From NCBI GenBank assembly GCA_947458745.1, contig CANGYQ010000012.1, positions 88,194-152,193 of the forward strand: a stretch of 64,000 nt of DNA. The letters are read 5' to 3'. A program made the position numbers and the translations under genes. Source of the stretch: Bryobacteraceae bacterium. GTDB lineage: Bacteria > Acidobacteriota > Terriglobia > Bryobacterales > Bryobacteraceae. The notes under the pieces are model-generated. The model ran no database searches, had not been told where the DNA came from, and saw nothing but the letters and a program-made list of their open reading frames with translations. Positions within the stretch are counted from its first letter, which is position 1. Each line of letters opens with the position of its first letter. Below are positions 37,216 to 46,686 of the stretch, in pieces.

Positions 37216-37869
37216 GTGTTCGTGGCTGATCCAACTGCTCCCGCTTGCCGCATCTGCGATACCCGCCGCCCGCGCCGCTTTTGCCTGGGCGTGGGCGCCG
37301 ATATCTGTTCGCCCTGCTGCGGCCAGGAACGCGAAGTGACCGTCGATTGCCCCTTCGATTGTGAGTTTCTGGCGGAAGGCCGCCGTCACGAGAAACGGCC
37401 GGAGCTGGACCCTACCACCATCCCCAACGCCGATATCCGCGTCACCGAAAGCTTTCTCGCCGAAAACGAACCACTGCTGATGGTGGCCTCCCGAGCCCTG
37501 TTTGAAGCTGCCGCGCAAGTGCCCGGCGTCATCGACTATGACGTCCGCGAGGCGCTGGAGGCGATGATCAAAACCCATCGCACGCAGCAAAGCGGCCTGA
37601 TCTACGAATCGCGCCCCTCCAATCCACTGGCGGGGGCCATCCAGCAACTGCTCGACCAGCAGTTAAACGCCTACCGCGACGCCATGACGCAACGCGCCGG
37701 CATGAACGTCATCCGCGATGCCTCCATCCTGGGCATGCTCTGCTTCCTGCAACGCATGGAGATGCAACAGAACAATGGCCGCCGCCGCGGACGGGCTTTT
37801 CTGCACATGCTCAGCGGTTTTGCGCCGCCACCACCGCCTCCGCCTGCATCCCAACTGGTCGCTGGTTAA
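37216..37869 (+). CDS. Cysteine-rich zinc-binding-like hypothetical protein
   Basis: A 217-residue protein starting at GTG 37216 (a second GTG at 37222 is possible). The N-terminal 50 residues contain eight cysteines (CRIC, RRFC, CSPCCGQ, CPFDC), a layout suited to two zinc sites. A helical region follows (about 80-190), ending in a Pro-rich tail of seven prolines. The segment CCGQEREVTVDCPFDCEFL recurs in unnamed acidobacterial and planctomycete proteins as I recall. It is followed 12 bases later by the CbiX gene, so it may share a transcript. Function unknown. Confidence 0.65.
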   Translation: MFVADPTAPACRICDTRRPRRFCLGVGADICSPCCGQEREVTVDCPFDCEFLAEGRRHEKRPELDPTTIPNADIRVTESFLAENEPLLMVASRALFEAAAQVPGVIDYDVREALEAMIKTHRTQQSGLIYESRPSNPLAGAIQQLLDQQLNAYRDAMTQRAGMNVIRDASILGMLCFLQRMEMQQNNGRRRGRAFLHMLSGFAPPPPPPPASQLVAG

Positions 37870-37881
37870 TCAAAGGAAGTC

Positions 37882-38268
37882 ATGACTGGTATCGCTGTGT
37901 TTGCTCATGGTTCAAGCGTCGAATCGGCCAATGAAGCCGTGCGCATCGTGGTGCGCGAGATGGCGCGGAAGATGCCCGAAGGCCAGTTGATCGAAGCCAC
38001 CTTCCTCGAAGGCGGACAACCCAGCCTGCAAGGTGGCGTCGAACGATTGATGGCGGGTGGCGCGACGCGCATTGTCGTGGTGCCGTACTTTCTGACCGTC
38101 GGCCTGCACCTCAAGCGCGACCTCCCCGCCCTGATCACCCAACTCCGAGAGACGCATCCCCACCTGACCGATGTCGTGGTGACGGACCCGCTGGACGGGC
38201 ACCCGGCCCTGGCCGAGATCCTTGCCGCCCGCGCCGCTTCCGCCATTGAAGTGGAGGTGGCCGCATGA
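37882..38268 (+). CDS. CbiX/SirB-type sirohydrochlorin chelatase, short form
   Basis: A 128-residue single-domain chelatase. The opening GIAVFAHGSSVESAN has the HGS motif with the metal-binding His, and the PYFLTVGLHLKRDLP stretch holds the second metal-binding His, as in CbiX(S). These enzymes insert cobalt or iron into sirohydrochlorin. The short length fits a homodimer. It overlaps the flavin reductase gene by four bases (ATGA). No other cobalamin or siroheme gene is in the window, though hemE is about 13 kb away. Confidence 0.85.
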   Translation: MTGIAVFAHGSSVESANEAVRIVVREMARKMPEGQLIEATFLEGGQPSLQGGVERLMAGGATRIVVVPYFLTVGLHLKRDLPALITQLRETHPHLTDVVVTDPLDGHPALAEILAARAASAIEVEVAA

Positions 38269-38954
38269 TCGCCCGCATGATCGAATCGCGCGAGCTGGCA
38301 CCCGATGTCCGCCACTTTGTTTTTGACGTGCCGGAGTTGGCCGAAGTGAAGTTCCAACCGGGCCAGTTCGTCTCTTTCTCGCACCTGATCCGCGAGAAGA
38401 CGATCACGCGCGCTTACTCGATTTCCAGCACGCCAGAAGGCAACCGTTTTTCGCTCTGCCTGAACCGCGTGGCCGATGGCCACATGTCGCCGCACCTGTT
38501 CGACATGACGCCCGGTGACACCATCAACATGAAGGGCCCCATCGGCACCTTCACCTGGCGCAACCGCGAACGCCCCGCCATTCTGGTGGCCACCGGCACC
38601 GGCATCGCCCCCTTCCGGGGCATGATCTACGACGAACTGTCGCAGCCCAACGCGCGGCCCATCACCTTGATCTTCGGCTCCCGCTACCCCCAAGGCCAGC
38701 TCTACGGCGACGAGTTCCGGATGCTGGCCACCGTGCATCCCCGCTTCACCTTCATCCCCACCGTCACCCGCCCCGACGAGACGTGGACGGGCCAGACGGG
38801 CCGGGTGCAGCCCCTGGTGATGGAGGCGATCGGCGATCAACGCGAACTCGAGGTCTACGCCTGCGGCATGAAGGAAATGACCGAAGACATCCGGAACCGC
38901 ATGAAGGAACTGGGCTTCGACCGCAAGCAGATCATCGTCGAAAAGTACGACTAG
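38265..38954 (+). CDS. Ferredoxin-NADP reductase-like flavoprotein
   Basis: A 229-residue FNR-superfamily enzyme. The FAD-binding motif RAYSISSTP is at about 49-57, the second loop is GPIGTFTW, and the NAD(P)-binding loop is GTGIAPFRG at about 112-120. The C-terminal part has the substrate-entry segment VYACGMKEMTED. It would pass electrons between NAD(P)H and a ferredoxin or flavodoxin. Its start overlaps the chelatase gene, which implies one transcript. The electron acceptor is unknown. Confidence 0.85.
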   Translation: MIARMIESRELAPDVRHFVFDVPELAEVKFQPGQFVSFSHLIREKTITRAYSISSTPEGNRFSLCLNRVADGHMSPHLFDMTPGDTINMKGPIGTFTWRNRERPAILVATGTGIAPFRGMIYDELSQPNARPITLIFGSRYPQGQLYGDEFRMLATVHPRFTFIPTVTRPDETWTGQTGRVQPLVMEAIGDQRELEVYACGMKEMTEDIRNRMKELGFDRKQIIVEKYD

Positions 38955-39024
38955 TATCGTGCGTCACACCGAGTGACGATCATGGGAGGGCCGCTGGGAT
39001 AGCGCCTGCTCGGCGCGGCCCGGT

Positions 39025-39162
39025 GTGGCGCAGGCTGTCAGCCTGCACCGGGACCTTCAGTCCCACCGGTTCACCAGGGATGCCTCAGACTCAAGCCTTC
39101 TCCACTTCCACTGGCCCCGAGGCGGAATGAATTCCGCCTGCAGGCTGACAGCCTGCGCCACC
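39025..39162. repeat. Inverted repeat element, family 1, copy 1
   Basis: A perfect 23-base inverted repeat with arms at 39025-39047 and 39139-39161 (GTGGCGCAGGCTGTCAGCC... and its complement), separated by 91 bases. Each arm holds a palindrome (CAGGCTG-T-CAGCCTG). A further perfect 9-bp palindrome is AGGCGGAAT-GA-ATTCCGCCT at 39120-39139. The right part (39115-39162) recurs inverted at 62219-62266 with 43 of 48 identical. It fills the gap between the flavin reductase and PfkB genes; I see no gene in it. Confidence 0.8.
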
Positions 39163-39193
39163 ACCTGACCCCCGGCATTTCTAACGCAGGACA

Positions 39194-40123
39194 CTATCGG
39201 ATGGGCCGCACTTCCACTTTCTTGTAGATCTGCTTGGTCTCATCCAGGCTGGCGAATACCACTCCCGGCAAACGCGCCGACGCCGTCCCAGCCGCCACGC
39301 CCCACCGGAGCGATTCCCAGAACTCTTTGTTCTTGTGGCGCGCCCAGACAAAGGCGGCCGCCATCGCATCACCGGCCCCGATTGGACACACCGCATCAAT
39401 CCGCGGCGGCACCGATTCCCAGATCCGTTCGCCCATCATCCCCAGCGCGCCCCGGCTGCCCAGCGATAGCAACACCTGCTGCGCGCCCATTTGCTGGATC
39501 CGTTCGACGGCGTCGATGTAGTGGCTCCGGGTCAGCAGCACCCGGTTCAGCAGCCGTTCCGCCTCCTGCTGGTTGGGCGTCACCACTGTTGGATTGGCTT
39601 CCAGACCCTCGCGCAGAGCTTCACCATCCGTGTCCAGCAGTGTCTGTACGCCCGCATTGCGCGCATCCTCCACCAACCCGGCATAAAAATCGTTGGGCAT
39701 GCCCGGAGCCAGGCTGCCGCACAGCATCAACCACTTCACTTTAGGCAGCCGCTTGCGCACCGCCGCCGCAATCTGCGCGCATTCCTCGGCCGTCACCTGA
39801 GGCCCCATCTCATTCAACTTCACGGTCAGCCCATGCTGATCCGTGATCGTCAGGTTGGTGCGGATGTTGTTCGAAATCGGCACCCATTGCACCGGGAAGC
39901 CCTTGTCCAGCATGAACTCCATCAGACATTCGCCCGCCGTGCCGCCCGCCGTCGCGATCGCCAGCGTTTTGCCGCCAAACGAATGGATCACCAGCGACGC
40001 ATTGATCCCGCGTCCGCCGGGACCTTCAGAAGTATCGAGAATGTACGCCCGGTCTTCAAAGACCAGCCGGTCCGCACTGACGCTGCGGTCAATGGCCGGA
40101 TTAACAGTGAGTGTGAGAATCAA
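39194..40123 (-). CDS. PfkB-family sugar kinase (1-phosphofructokinase / LacC group)
   Basis: A 309-residue ribokinase-fold enzyme. It opens with ILTLTVNPAIDRSV and GPGGRGINASLVI, as in FruK, PfkB and tagatose-6-phosphate kinase. The C-terminal signature PIGAGDAMAAAFVWA contains the catalytic Asp. The likely substrate is fructose-1-phosphate, fructose-6-phosphate or tagatose-6-phosphate, and the sequence alone does not decide. It stands alone, divergent from an EamA transporter gene. Confidence 0.85.
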   Translation of the reverse strand: MILTLTVNPAIDRSVSADRLVFEDRAYILDTSEGPGGRGINASLVIHSFGGKTLAIATAGGTAGECLMEFMLDKGFPVQWVPISNNIRTNLTITDQHGLTVKLNEMGPQVTAEECAQIAAAVRKRLPKVKWLMLCGSLAPGMPNDFYAGLVEDARNAGVQTLLDTDGEALREGLEANPTVVTPNQQEAERLLNRVLLTRSHYIDAVERIQQMGAQQVLLSLGSRGALGMMGERIWESVPPRIDAVCPIGAGDAMAAAFVWARHKNKEFWESLRWGVAAGTASARLPGVVFASLDETKQIYKKVEVRPIR

Positions 40124-40203
40124 TTCACCAATTCTAACCAGAACTGTTTACCAGACAGAAAGCGCACTGGTCACGGATGTGGTACTGAATGCTACCGTAG
40201 GAG

Positions 40204-41088
40204 ATGCGTTCTCATCCGCTGTTCGGAGCTTATGCCGCTCTGGCAGCCGTCTGTTTTTTCTGGGGCACCACCTACCTGGCCATTCGCGTGGCGCTGGAGA
40301 CGTTCCCGCCCTCCTTTCTGGTGGCGGTTCGATTTCTGATCTCCAGCGTCATCCTGCTGATCTGGGCCAAGTGGCGCGGCGAGAAGTTCCCCCAGGGAGC
40401 AGTGCTGTGGCGGACGGCCCTCAATGGCGTGCTCATCCTGGGCGTCGCCAACGGCTGCCTCACCTATGCCGAACAGCTGATCCCCAGCGGCTTGGCGGCA
40501 CTGTTTGTGACGACATCGCCCTTCTGGCTGACCGGTGCCGAGGCGCTGGTGCCCGGCGGCGAGAAGCTCCACGCCCCGACCCTCGCCGGGATGGCCGTGG
40601 GCCTGTCCGGAGTCGCTCTGCTGGTGGGGCCCGATAGCTTTGGCGACCACGCCAACATGAATTCACTCTGGGGCTTCGCGCTGCTGCAAGTGGGCAATGC
40701 CGGCTGGTCCTTCGGGTCGATCCTGCAGAAGCGGATCCCGCGGGGCATCAATCCGGTGGTCAGCGGAGCCTTTCAACAGCTGGCCGCCGGACTCGTTTGG
40801 GCCGTGGTGGCCCTCGCCCTGCAAGCCGCGCCAGAACACCCCAGCGCCCGGAGCATCGGGGCGATGCTCTATCTGGCGATGTTCGGCTCCATCGTCGCCT
40901 ACAGCGCCTATCTGATCGCGCTGGACCGCCTGCCGGTGGCCATCGTCTCCGTCTACACCTACATCAACCCTATCGTCGCCGTGACGCTCGGTTGGCTGGT
41001 CTATCGCGAACCGTTCGGTCCGCGCGAAGCCGCCGCCATGGTGGTGATCTTCCTTGGTGTGTGGCTGGTGAAGCGCTTCTCGCGCTGA
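40204..41088 (+). CDS. EamA-family drug/metabolite transporter
   Basis: A 294-residue protein with ten predicted helices in two EamA repeats. The first repeat opens with AAVCFFWGTTYLAIRVAL and contains ILGVANGCLTYAEQLIPSGLAAL; the second ends with IVAVTLGWLVYREPFGPREA. Such carriers export amino acids, nucleosides or drugs. GTAGGAG abuts the ATG. The substrate cannot be told. Confidence 0.85.
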   Translation: MRSHPLFGAYAALAAVCFFWGTTYLAIRVALETFPPSFLVAVRFLISSVILLIWAKWRGEKFPQGAVLWRTALNGVLILGVANGCLTYAEQLIPSGLAALFVTTSPFWLTGAEALVPGGEKLHAPTLAGMAVGLSGVALLVGPDSFGDHANMNSLWGFALLQVGNAGWSFGSILQKRIPRGINPVVSGAFQQLAAGLVWAVVALALQAAPEHPSARSIGAMLYLAMFGSIVAYSAYLIALDRLPVAIVSVYTYINPIVAVTLGWLVYREPFGPREAAAMVVIFLGVWLVKRFSR

Positions 41089-41108
41089 CACTGCCGTACC
41101 GCCACGGT

Positions 41109-41128
41109 CTGTGATACGAATATCAGAG
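41109..41128. promoter_or_regulatory. Imperfect palindrome, candidate operator
   Basis: CTGTGATA-CGAA-TATCAGAG has 7 of 8 symmetric positions. Its half-sites match those of the perfect palindrome at 11706-11719 (CTGTGAT). It lies 37 bases upstream of the carboxylesterase ATG. The two sites could be bound by the same regulator; two examples are too few to be sure. Confidence 0.3.
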
Positions 41129-41165
41129 TCCTGGCTCCACCGCTCCGCGCCGGTGGACCAACTCC

Positions 41166-42860
41166 ATGAGCGAGGTATTCGAGATCATGTCCCTCCCATC
41201 CACATCCAGCAACCGGCGTAGCTGGCTCAAGAGTGCCGCTGCTCTGGCCGCGGCGAGCACGACGGGCGACGCCTTGATCGCTGCCCCAGCCGCCTCCACC
41301 GGCAAGCCGCTGATTCTCGCCAGTGACTCGGGCGCGGTGACGGAAACCGCCGCCGGCAAGGTCCGCGGCTATGCTCGCAATGGCATCTACACCTTCAAAG
41401 GCATCCCTTATGCCGGTTCCACCGCCGGGGCCGCCCGCTTTGCCGCGCCGACGAAAGCCACACCCTGGGCAGGAATTCGCAGTTCGCTGGCTTACGGCTG
41501 GGTGGCCCCTCAGGCGCCGCGCATGGGCTGGGCGGTGGACGAAAACGCCTTCATGTTTGAATGGGACGACGGCATCCAGAACGAGGACTGCCTGCGTGTC
41601 AACGTCTGGACGCCGGGGTTGAAGGACAACCGCAAGCGACCCGTGATGTTCTGGATCCACGGCGGCGGCTATTCCGCCGGTAGCGGGCAGGAGCTGAAAT
41701 CGTACGACGGTGAGAACCTGGCCCGGCGCGGCGACGTGGTCGTGGTCAGCGTCAACCACCGGCTGAATTCGTTGGGCTACCTGAACCTGGGCGAGTACGG
41801 TCCCGGCTGGGCCGATGCGGCCAACGCCGGCATGCTGGATCTTGTTGCTTCGCTTGAATGGGTGCGCGACAACATCAGCCAGTTCGGCGGCGATCCCGGC
41901 AACGTCACCATCTTTGGTCAATCCGGCGGCGGCGGTAAAGTGGGCGTGCTGATGGCCATGCCCGCCGCGAAGGGGCTATTCCACAAAGCCGTCGTGCAGA
42001 GCGGCTCCAGCGCCCGGCAGGCCGAACCGGCCCATTCCGCCAAGCTGGCGGCTGAGACGCTTTCGATCCTCGGCGTCACGCGCGGCTCCATCGATGACCT
42101 GCGCAAAATGCCCTACGGCAAGATTGTCGCGGCCGGTGCGGAAGCCGTCCGCAAGCTGGCGCCCCCCGGTGGCAACATGCCCGGCACCGGCCAAGGCTAT
42201 AACTGGACCCCCACCGTTGATGGCCGCCATCTGCCGCACCACTCCTTTGACCCGAAAGCACCGGAGGCCTCCGCCACCGTGCCCATGCTGATCGGCACCG
42301 TGTTGAACGAGTTCACCAACGGCATCGGCCATCCCGAGTACGAAGCGATGGGCATGGAGGAAGTCGAGCGCCGCGTCGAACAGCGCTACCCCGGCAAGAC
42401 CGCCGCCATCCTGGCCTCCTTCAAGAAGGCGCATCCCAAAGAGAAGCCCTTCGACCTGCTCTCGCTGATCATGTCCGCCAACACGCGCCAAAACGCCGTC
42501 ACCCAGGCGGAGCGCAAGGCCGCCCAAGCCAAGGCCCCGGCGTATCTCTACTGGTTCACCTGGCAGACCCCCGTGCTCGACGGCCGCCCCCGCGCCTTCC
42601 ACTGCGCCGAACTGCCCTTCGTCTTCGACAACACCGACCGCTGCGCCGCCATGACCGGCGGCACCGCCGAAGCCCGCACGCTAGGCGGCAAAATGGCCGA
42701 CGCCTGGATCGCCTTCGCCCGCAAAGGCGACCCCAACCACCCCGGCCTCCCCAAATGGCCCACCTTCACGCCCGCGACGGGAGCCACGATGATGTTCGAC
42801 AACACGTGCGCGGTGAAGAATAACCCGGATGTGGACGAGCGAAAGTCGATTTTCGGATAG
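41166..42860 (+). CDS. Tat-exported type-B carboxylesterase
   Basis: A 564-residue alpha/beta hydrolase of the carboxylesterase type-B (para-nitrobenzyl esterase) family. The N terminus SNRRSWLKSAAALAAAS fits a Tat signal. NEDCLRVNVWTP is the family signature. The nucleophile is Ser253 in GQSGGGGKV, where most relatives have GESAGG; HGGGYSAGSG supplies the oxyanion hole. The likely catalytic His lies in AFHCAELPFVF. Starts at ATG 41166; the ATG at 41187 is an alternative. The natural ester is unknown. Confidence 0.9.
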   Translation: MSEVFEIMSLPSTSSNRRSWLKSAAALAAASTTGDALIAAPAASTGKPLILASDSGAVTETAAGKVRGYARNGIYTFKGIPYAGSTAGAARFAAPTKATPWAGIRSSLAYGWVAPQAPRMGWAVDENAFMFEWDDGIQNEDCLRVNVWTPGLKDNRKRPVMFWIHGGGYSAGSGQELKSYDGENLARRGDVVVVSVNHRLNSLGYLNLGEYGPGWADAANAGMLDLVASLEWVRDNISQFGGDPGNVTIFGQSGGGGKVGVLMAMPAAKGLFHKAVVQSGSSARQAEPAHSAKLAAETLSILGVTRGSIDDLRKMPYGKIVAAGAEAVRKLAPPGGNMPGTGQGYNWTPTVDGRHLPHHSFDPKAPEASATVPMLIGTVLNEFTNGIGHPEYEAMGMEEVERRVEQRYPGKTAAILASFKKAHPKEKPFDLLSLIMSANTRQNAVTQAERKAAQAKAPAYLYWFTWQTPVLDGRPRAFHCAELPFVFDNTDRCAAMTGGTAEARTLGGKMADAWIAFARKGDPNHPGLPKWPTFTPATGATMMFDNTCAVKNNPDVDERKSIFG

Positions 42861-42886
42861 TCGCCCGCGGGCCTCCTTTGAGCCCA

Positions 42887-43809
42887 TCAGCTCGCGGTTA
42901 GCGCCTGAATTCGGTTAGCAAGTTGCTGGCGAAGGTCATCCGGATTCTCCCACAGTAGGTGCACATACTGCCGTGTATCAAAGTGGGCACCCTTGATCTC
43001 GTCCTTCTTGCATGTCCAGATCACGGTTCGGTTAAGAGCGAGAGCGAATCCCGCCTCGAAGTAGACGCCCCCCTTGTGGTGAGTAAAGTCAGCGACGACA
43101 ATTCGACATTTTCGAATCTCAGCCAAAATCCGGTCGCAGATTTTCTCATTGTGGTGAACTTTGTCGACTCGGATCGCCTTCATCCTGCAGTCTTGCTCAA
43201 TTGCCGGCAGTATTCCTCGCCAGTAGAGCGATTCGAGCACAGGATCGAAAGACATCGCCACAAACACGTGGTCCGCTCGTCCACCTTTGTGTAAGCCTGG
43301 GTCCAACCGCTCCCAACCCTTCATCGTCAAGCAAGCGCGGGAGTTGGCCTTTAGTTCGAGGCACCCGAATCCCTCCAATAAGCCAGAAAGTAGCTCAAGC
43401 CACTTCCGTCACGAACGTCAACCAAGGGATAGTCGAGATCGGGATAGATAGGCACCTCATCCCCTGGCTGATTGCTCCTCCGGGCGATCACTTTCAGCAA
43501 CTTTTCAGCGCGTTGATGCATTGTGGTATCCCGAGAAATCACTGCGACCTCTTCCCAAGACTCAGGCACGGTTACCACCGTTTCATCCAGGACCCACTTT
43601 TGTCGCGTATACGCGGAAAGATGCTTTAGCAGCGTCGGGTCGCCATGTTTGACGTTGAGTATGGTAAGCCGTGAGATACGGTATTGGCCGTACAGCTCAC
43701 AGCTGTACTCGAAAGCGTCACGCCCTGGGACAACCTCGACTGAAGTCCCTTGATTGCGTTTACAAATTGGGCACATTGGATCTTCGGGTTGCATCTTGTA
43801 CGGATCCAT
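42887..43809 (-). pseudogene. Frameshifted zinc-ribbon / nucleoside-deoxyribosyltransferase-like gene
   Basis: Two reading frames on the same strand overlap and together resemble one known architecture. The N-terminal part (43809 to 43351) has CPICKRNQG and a later Cys, in the layout of a zinc ribbon, then a helical middle. The C-terminal part (open from 43378 to 42887, after a -1 shift) has MKGWERL, HVFVAMSFD, HNEKICDRILAEIRKCRIVVADF and GVYFEAGFALAL. These mark a nucleoside 2-deoxyribosyltransferase/TIR-like flavodoxin fold. No ribosome-binding site is apparent for the second part, whose first codon would be TTG. A one-base indel near 43355-43375 is the simplest explanation. G+C is lower here (50 percent in 43501-43560), which suggests acquisition. 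Confidence 0.65.
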
Positions 43810-43828
43810 ATTGCAGGGCCACTCTCCC

Positions 43829-45391
43829 CTACTTCAGCTTCAATTTCAAGATCGTCAGCGAGTGCTTCGGGAAGGTGTAGCTGAAGCCCGCTCCGCCCGG
43901 CACCGTCAACGTGCGCGTCTGCGGCCGGACTTTCGAGTCTTGGCCGAAGGTGTGCGTCTCTTTCAGGTTGGAGTGATTCATCTCCCACACCGCCGCTTGT
44001 CCGTCCAACTGTCCCTCGGAGTTATCAATGCGGGTTGAGATGTCTTGGGTCTCGGAGCGGTTCAGCACGTTCAGATAGACCGTCTTCGACTTCTGGTCAT
44101 AGGTGGCCGAAGCATCGAGATACGGGATCGGGGCGCGGCGGTCCAGTTTGTAGGTGGGGGAGGCGACGTGGAGGTTCAAGGCCGTGTTGCCGCCTTGCCG
44201 CGCGTATTCGGCGATCGGGAAGTAGATCGGCTGGAGGAACAGGCCTTCCTTGTTGGTAAAGATGGGCGCGATGACGTTGACGATCTGGGCCAGGTTGGCC
44301 ATCTTGATCGTGTCGGCGTGGCGGAAGAAGCTGTTGAAGAACATGCCCATGGCGAGAGCGTCCTCAAAGTTGTAGATCTCTTCCAGGCGCGTGGCTCCGG
44401 TGGCATGCTCGCTACCGCCGCGGGCGCGGTACCAGACGTTCCATTCGTCAAAGGCAATGGCGATGGGCCGGGGTTTGGCTTGGCCCGATTGGGCGGCGCG
44501 GATCAGCCCGGCCGTGATCTCGATGCGATGGTCCAAGTCCTGCGAGGTGGCGCCCAGGAAGCGTTCAAAGTTGTTATCCCGGTTGCCGATGTACATGTGA
44601 AGCGAGATGTAGTCCATCTCGTTCTTCAACCGGTCGAGCACGGCGCGGTTCCAGGCGATCCAGTCCGCCCCATAGTTGCTGGACCCGGAGGCGATCAGCT
44701 TGATCGACGGGTCCACGCGGCGCATCGCCTTACCGGCTTCCAGGGCGAACTTGGTGTAGTCGTCGGCGTTCTTGTGGCCCAACTGCCAGGGGCCGTCGAG
44801 TTCATTCCCCAGGCCCCAGTATTTGACGCCGTACGGCTTTTCGCGGCCGTTCTTGCGGCGCTGGTTGGCCCAGTAGGTATTGGCATTGCCGTTGGTGTAC
44901 TCCACCCAATCGCGCGCATCGGCAATGGTGCCCAGGCCCGCGTTGATGCAGATGTACGGCTCGACGCCCAAGCGCTCGCTGTACTTCAAAAAGTCATCGG
45001 TGCCGAAGCGGTTCGATTCGATATCGCCCCAAGCGCCCTCCGGCCGCGCAGGCCGTTGGTTGCGCGGCCCGATGCCGTCCTTCCAGTCGTAGCCGGAAAC
45101 AAAGTTGCCGCCGGGCCAGCGCAGCAGGCTGACCCCGAGGCCCTTGATCGCTTGCATGACGTCCTTCCGGAAGCCGTCGGCATCAGAGAGCGGGCTGCCC
45201 TCCTCGTAGATGCCGCCATAGATGCAGCGCCCCAGATGCTCGGCGAAGTTGCCGAACATATGGGGATGAACTTCCCCGATGCGGCGATCGGTGTCGATCT
45301 TGATGCGGGCCGTAGCAGTCTGGGCCGTGGCGGTCTGGGCAACGGCGGCGCTGGTGGCGCCCAGCAGGAGAGCAAGGATAGAGCGGAACAT
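43829..45391 (-). CDS. Secreted alpha-L-arabinofuranosidase (GH51)
   Basis: A 520-residue enzyme that releases arabinofuranosyl units from plant polysaccharides. A signal peptide of about 19 residues is followed by a short TATAQ repeat. The TIM barrel has the GH51 motifs [17 protein letters not shown], the acid/base E197 in [10 protein letters not shown] and the nucleophile E316 in [11 protein letters not shown]-terminal beta domain completes the usual layout. Length is normal. The gene is divergent from the isomerase-like gene. Confidence 0.95.
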   Translation of the reverse strand: MFRSILALLLGATSAAVAQTATAQTATARIKIDTDRRIGEVHPHMFGNFAEHLGRCIYGGIYEEGSPLSDADGFRKDVMQAIKGLGVSLLRWPGGNFVSGYDWKDGIGPRNQRPARPEGAWGDIESNRFGTDDFLKYSERLGVEPYICINAGLGTIADARDWVEYTNGNANTYWANQRRKNGREKPYGVKYWGLGNELDGPWQLGHKNADDYTKFALEAGKAMRRVDPSIKLIASGSSNYGADWIAWNRAVLDRLKNEMDYISLHMYIGNRDNNFERFLGATSQDLDHRIEITAGLIRAAQSGQAKPRPIAIAFDEWNVWYRARGGSEHATGATRLEEIYNFEDALAMGMFFNSFFRHADTIKMANLAQIVNVIAPIFTNKEGLFLQPIYFPIAEYARQGGNTALNLHVASPTYKLDRRAPIPYLDASATYDQKSKTVYLNVLNRSETQDISTRIDNSEGQLDGQAAVWEMNHSNLKETHTFGQDSKVRPQTRTLTVPGGAGFSYTFPKHSLTILKLKLK

Positions 45392-45490
45392 AGTGGTGTT
45401 TTTCCGAAGTGGCTCCAGTATATGAGCTACGGAGCACGCTTGGGGGGCCGCTCACGAACGGTCATGATAGACTCGCCAATCAGAGCGCCC

Positions 45491-46513
45491 ATGATCACTC
45501 GCCGTCATCTCCTCCAAGCCACTGCCGCGGCCCTGCCTGCCTCCTCCCTGCTCGCCGCCAAGCCGAATTCCAAGTTCGGCGGCGTCCAGATCGGCACCAT
45601 CACCTACAGCTTCCGCACCCTACCAGGCAAGGCGGACGAACTCCTGAAGTACTGCACGGAGCTAGGGATCAGTTCGGTGGAACTGATGTCGGATCCGGCG
45701 GAAGCCTTTGCGGGCATGCCCGGCGTCCGGCTGGGCGGCTTTGGTGGCTTCGGCCCACCCGCTGGCGGCCCCGGTGGACGGCCTCCTGGCGCTCCCGGTG
45801 GACCCGGTGGTCCTGGACCGGGCGGCCCCGGTGGACGCCGCCAGCTTTCCCCGGAGCAACAGGAAGCGATGCGCAAAGCTGCGGCGGACCGCAAGGCTTG
45901 GCGCACGTCTGCTTCGATGGATAAGTTTAAGGAACTGCGCTCGCTCTACAACAACGCGGGGGTCAGCATTGACGTCTTCAAGCTGCCGCTGACGGAAGCC
46001 ATGTCCGACGACGAATTCGAGTATGTGTTCACGGTGGCCAAAACCCTGGGCGCCAAGTCGATCACCATGGAACTGCCCACCTCCGAGGAACTGCTGAAGC
46101 GCATTGGCCAGTTCGCGGACAAGCACAAGGTCTTCGTCGGTTACCACAACCACATGCAGGTGAACCCCACCAGCTGGGACGCGGCGCTGGCGATCTCCAA
46201 ATACAACAGCATCAACCTGGACGCTGGCCACTTCACCGAAGCCATCAGCGCCTCGCCCATCCCGTTCATCAAGAAAATGCACGGCCGCATCTCCAGCATG
46301 CACTTGAAGGATAAAAAGTATGGCACCGAAGGCGGCGGCAACCTGCCCTGGGGCACGGGCCAAGTGCCGATCAAGGAGATCCTGCAATTGATGAAGAAGG
46401 AAAAGTACTCCTGGCCCGCCAACATTGAGCTGGAATACAACATCCCCGGCGAGTCCAACGTGATGGCCGAGATGGCGACTTGCATCAAGTTCGCTAAAGA
46501 CGCGCTGGCTTAG
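45491..46513 (+). CDS. Tat-exported sugar phosphate isomerase/epimerase-like TIM barrel
   Basis: A 340-residue protein. I start at ATG 45491, giving MITRRHLLQATAAALPASSL with the paired Arg of a Tat signal; the same frame stays open far upstream, but only opposite the GH51 gene. The fold is that of the xylose-isomerase-like/AP-endonuclease-2 family: IGTITYSFRTL at the first strand, SITMELPTS, VGYHNHMQVN with metal-binding His, and GHFTEAISA. Between strands one and two sits a Gly/Pro-rich insertion of about 40 residues (about 80-120). The substrate is unknown; such exported relatives are common in soil acidobacteria. Confidence 0.8.
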   Translation: MITRRHLLQATAAALPASSLLAAKPNSKFGGVQIGTITYSFRTLPGKADELLKYCTELGISSVELMSDPAEAFAGMPGVRLGGFGGFGPPAGGPGGRPPGAPGGPGGPGPGGPGGRRQLSPEQQEAMRKAAADRKAWRTSASMDKFKELRSLYNNAGVSIDVFKLPLTEAMSDDEFEYVFTVAKTLGAKSITMELPTSEELLKRIGQFADKHKVFVGYHNHMQVNPTSWDAALAISKYNSINLDAGHFTEAISASPIPFIKKMHGRISSMHLKDKKYGTEGGGNLPWGTGQVPIKEILQLMKKEKYSWPANIELEYNIPGESNVMAEMATCIKFAKDALA

Positions 46514-46686
46514 GCACCTGCGTCCCGGTGGAGCCCTCACACTAAGGCGGCACCCTAAATCACCGTAAGCGGAGCACTCTAAGCCGCTCGCCAGCAGGAG
46601 CCAGCTATTCCGGAACAGCTGGCACCCGCAGGACCAAGTGCTGGGCGGGCGTGGAGTGCAGCCTCCGGCCGAGCTGCGGACCATTC

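Noticed and set aside
39025..39162. CRISPR array or tRNA gene
   Set aside because: The repeats are inverted rather than direct and regularly spaced, and no cloverleaf can be drawn.
42887..43378. A stand-alone gene for the deoxyribosyltransferase-like half
   Set aside because: No ribosome-binding site, a TTG start inside the end of the preceding frame, and the known architecture joins the two halves.
44045..45490. Upstream extension of the isomerase-like protein to 822 residues
   Set aside because: The extra part is antisense to the GH51 gene; a Tat signal begins at 45491.
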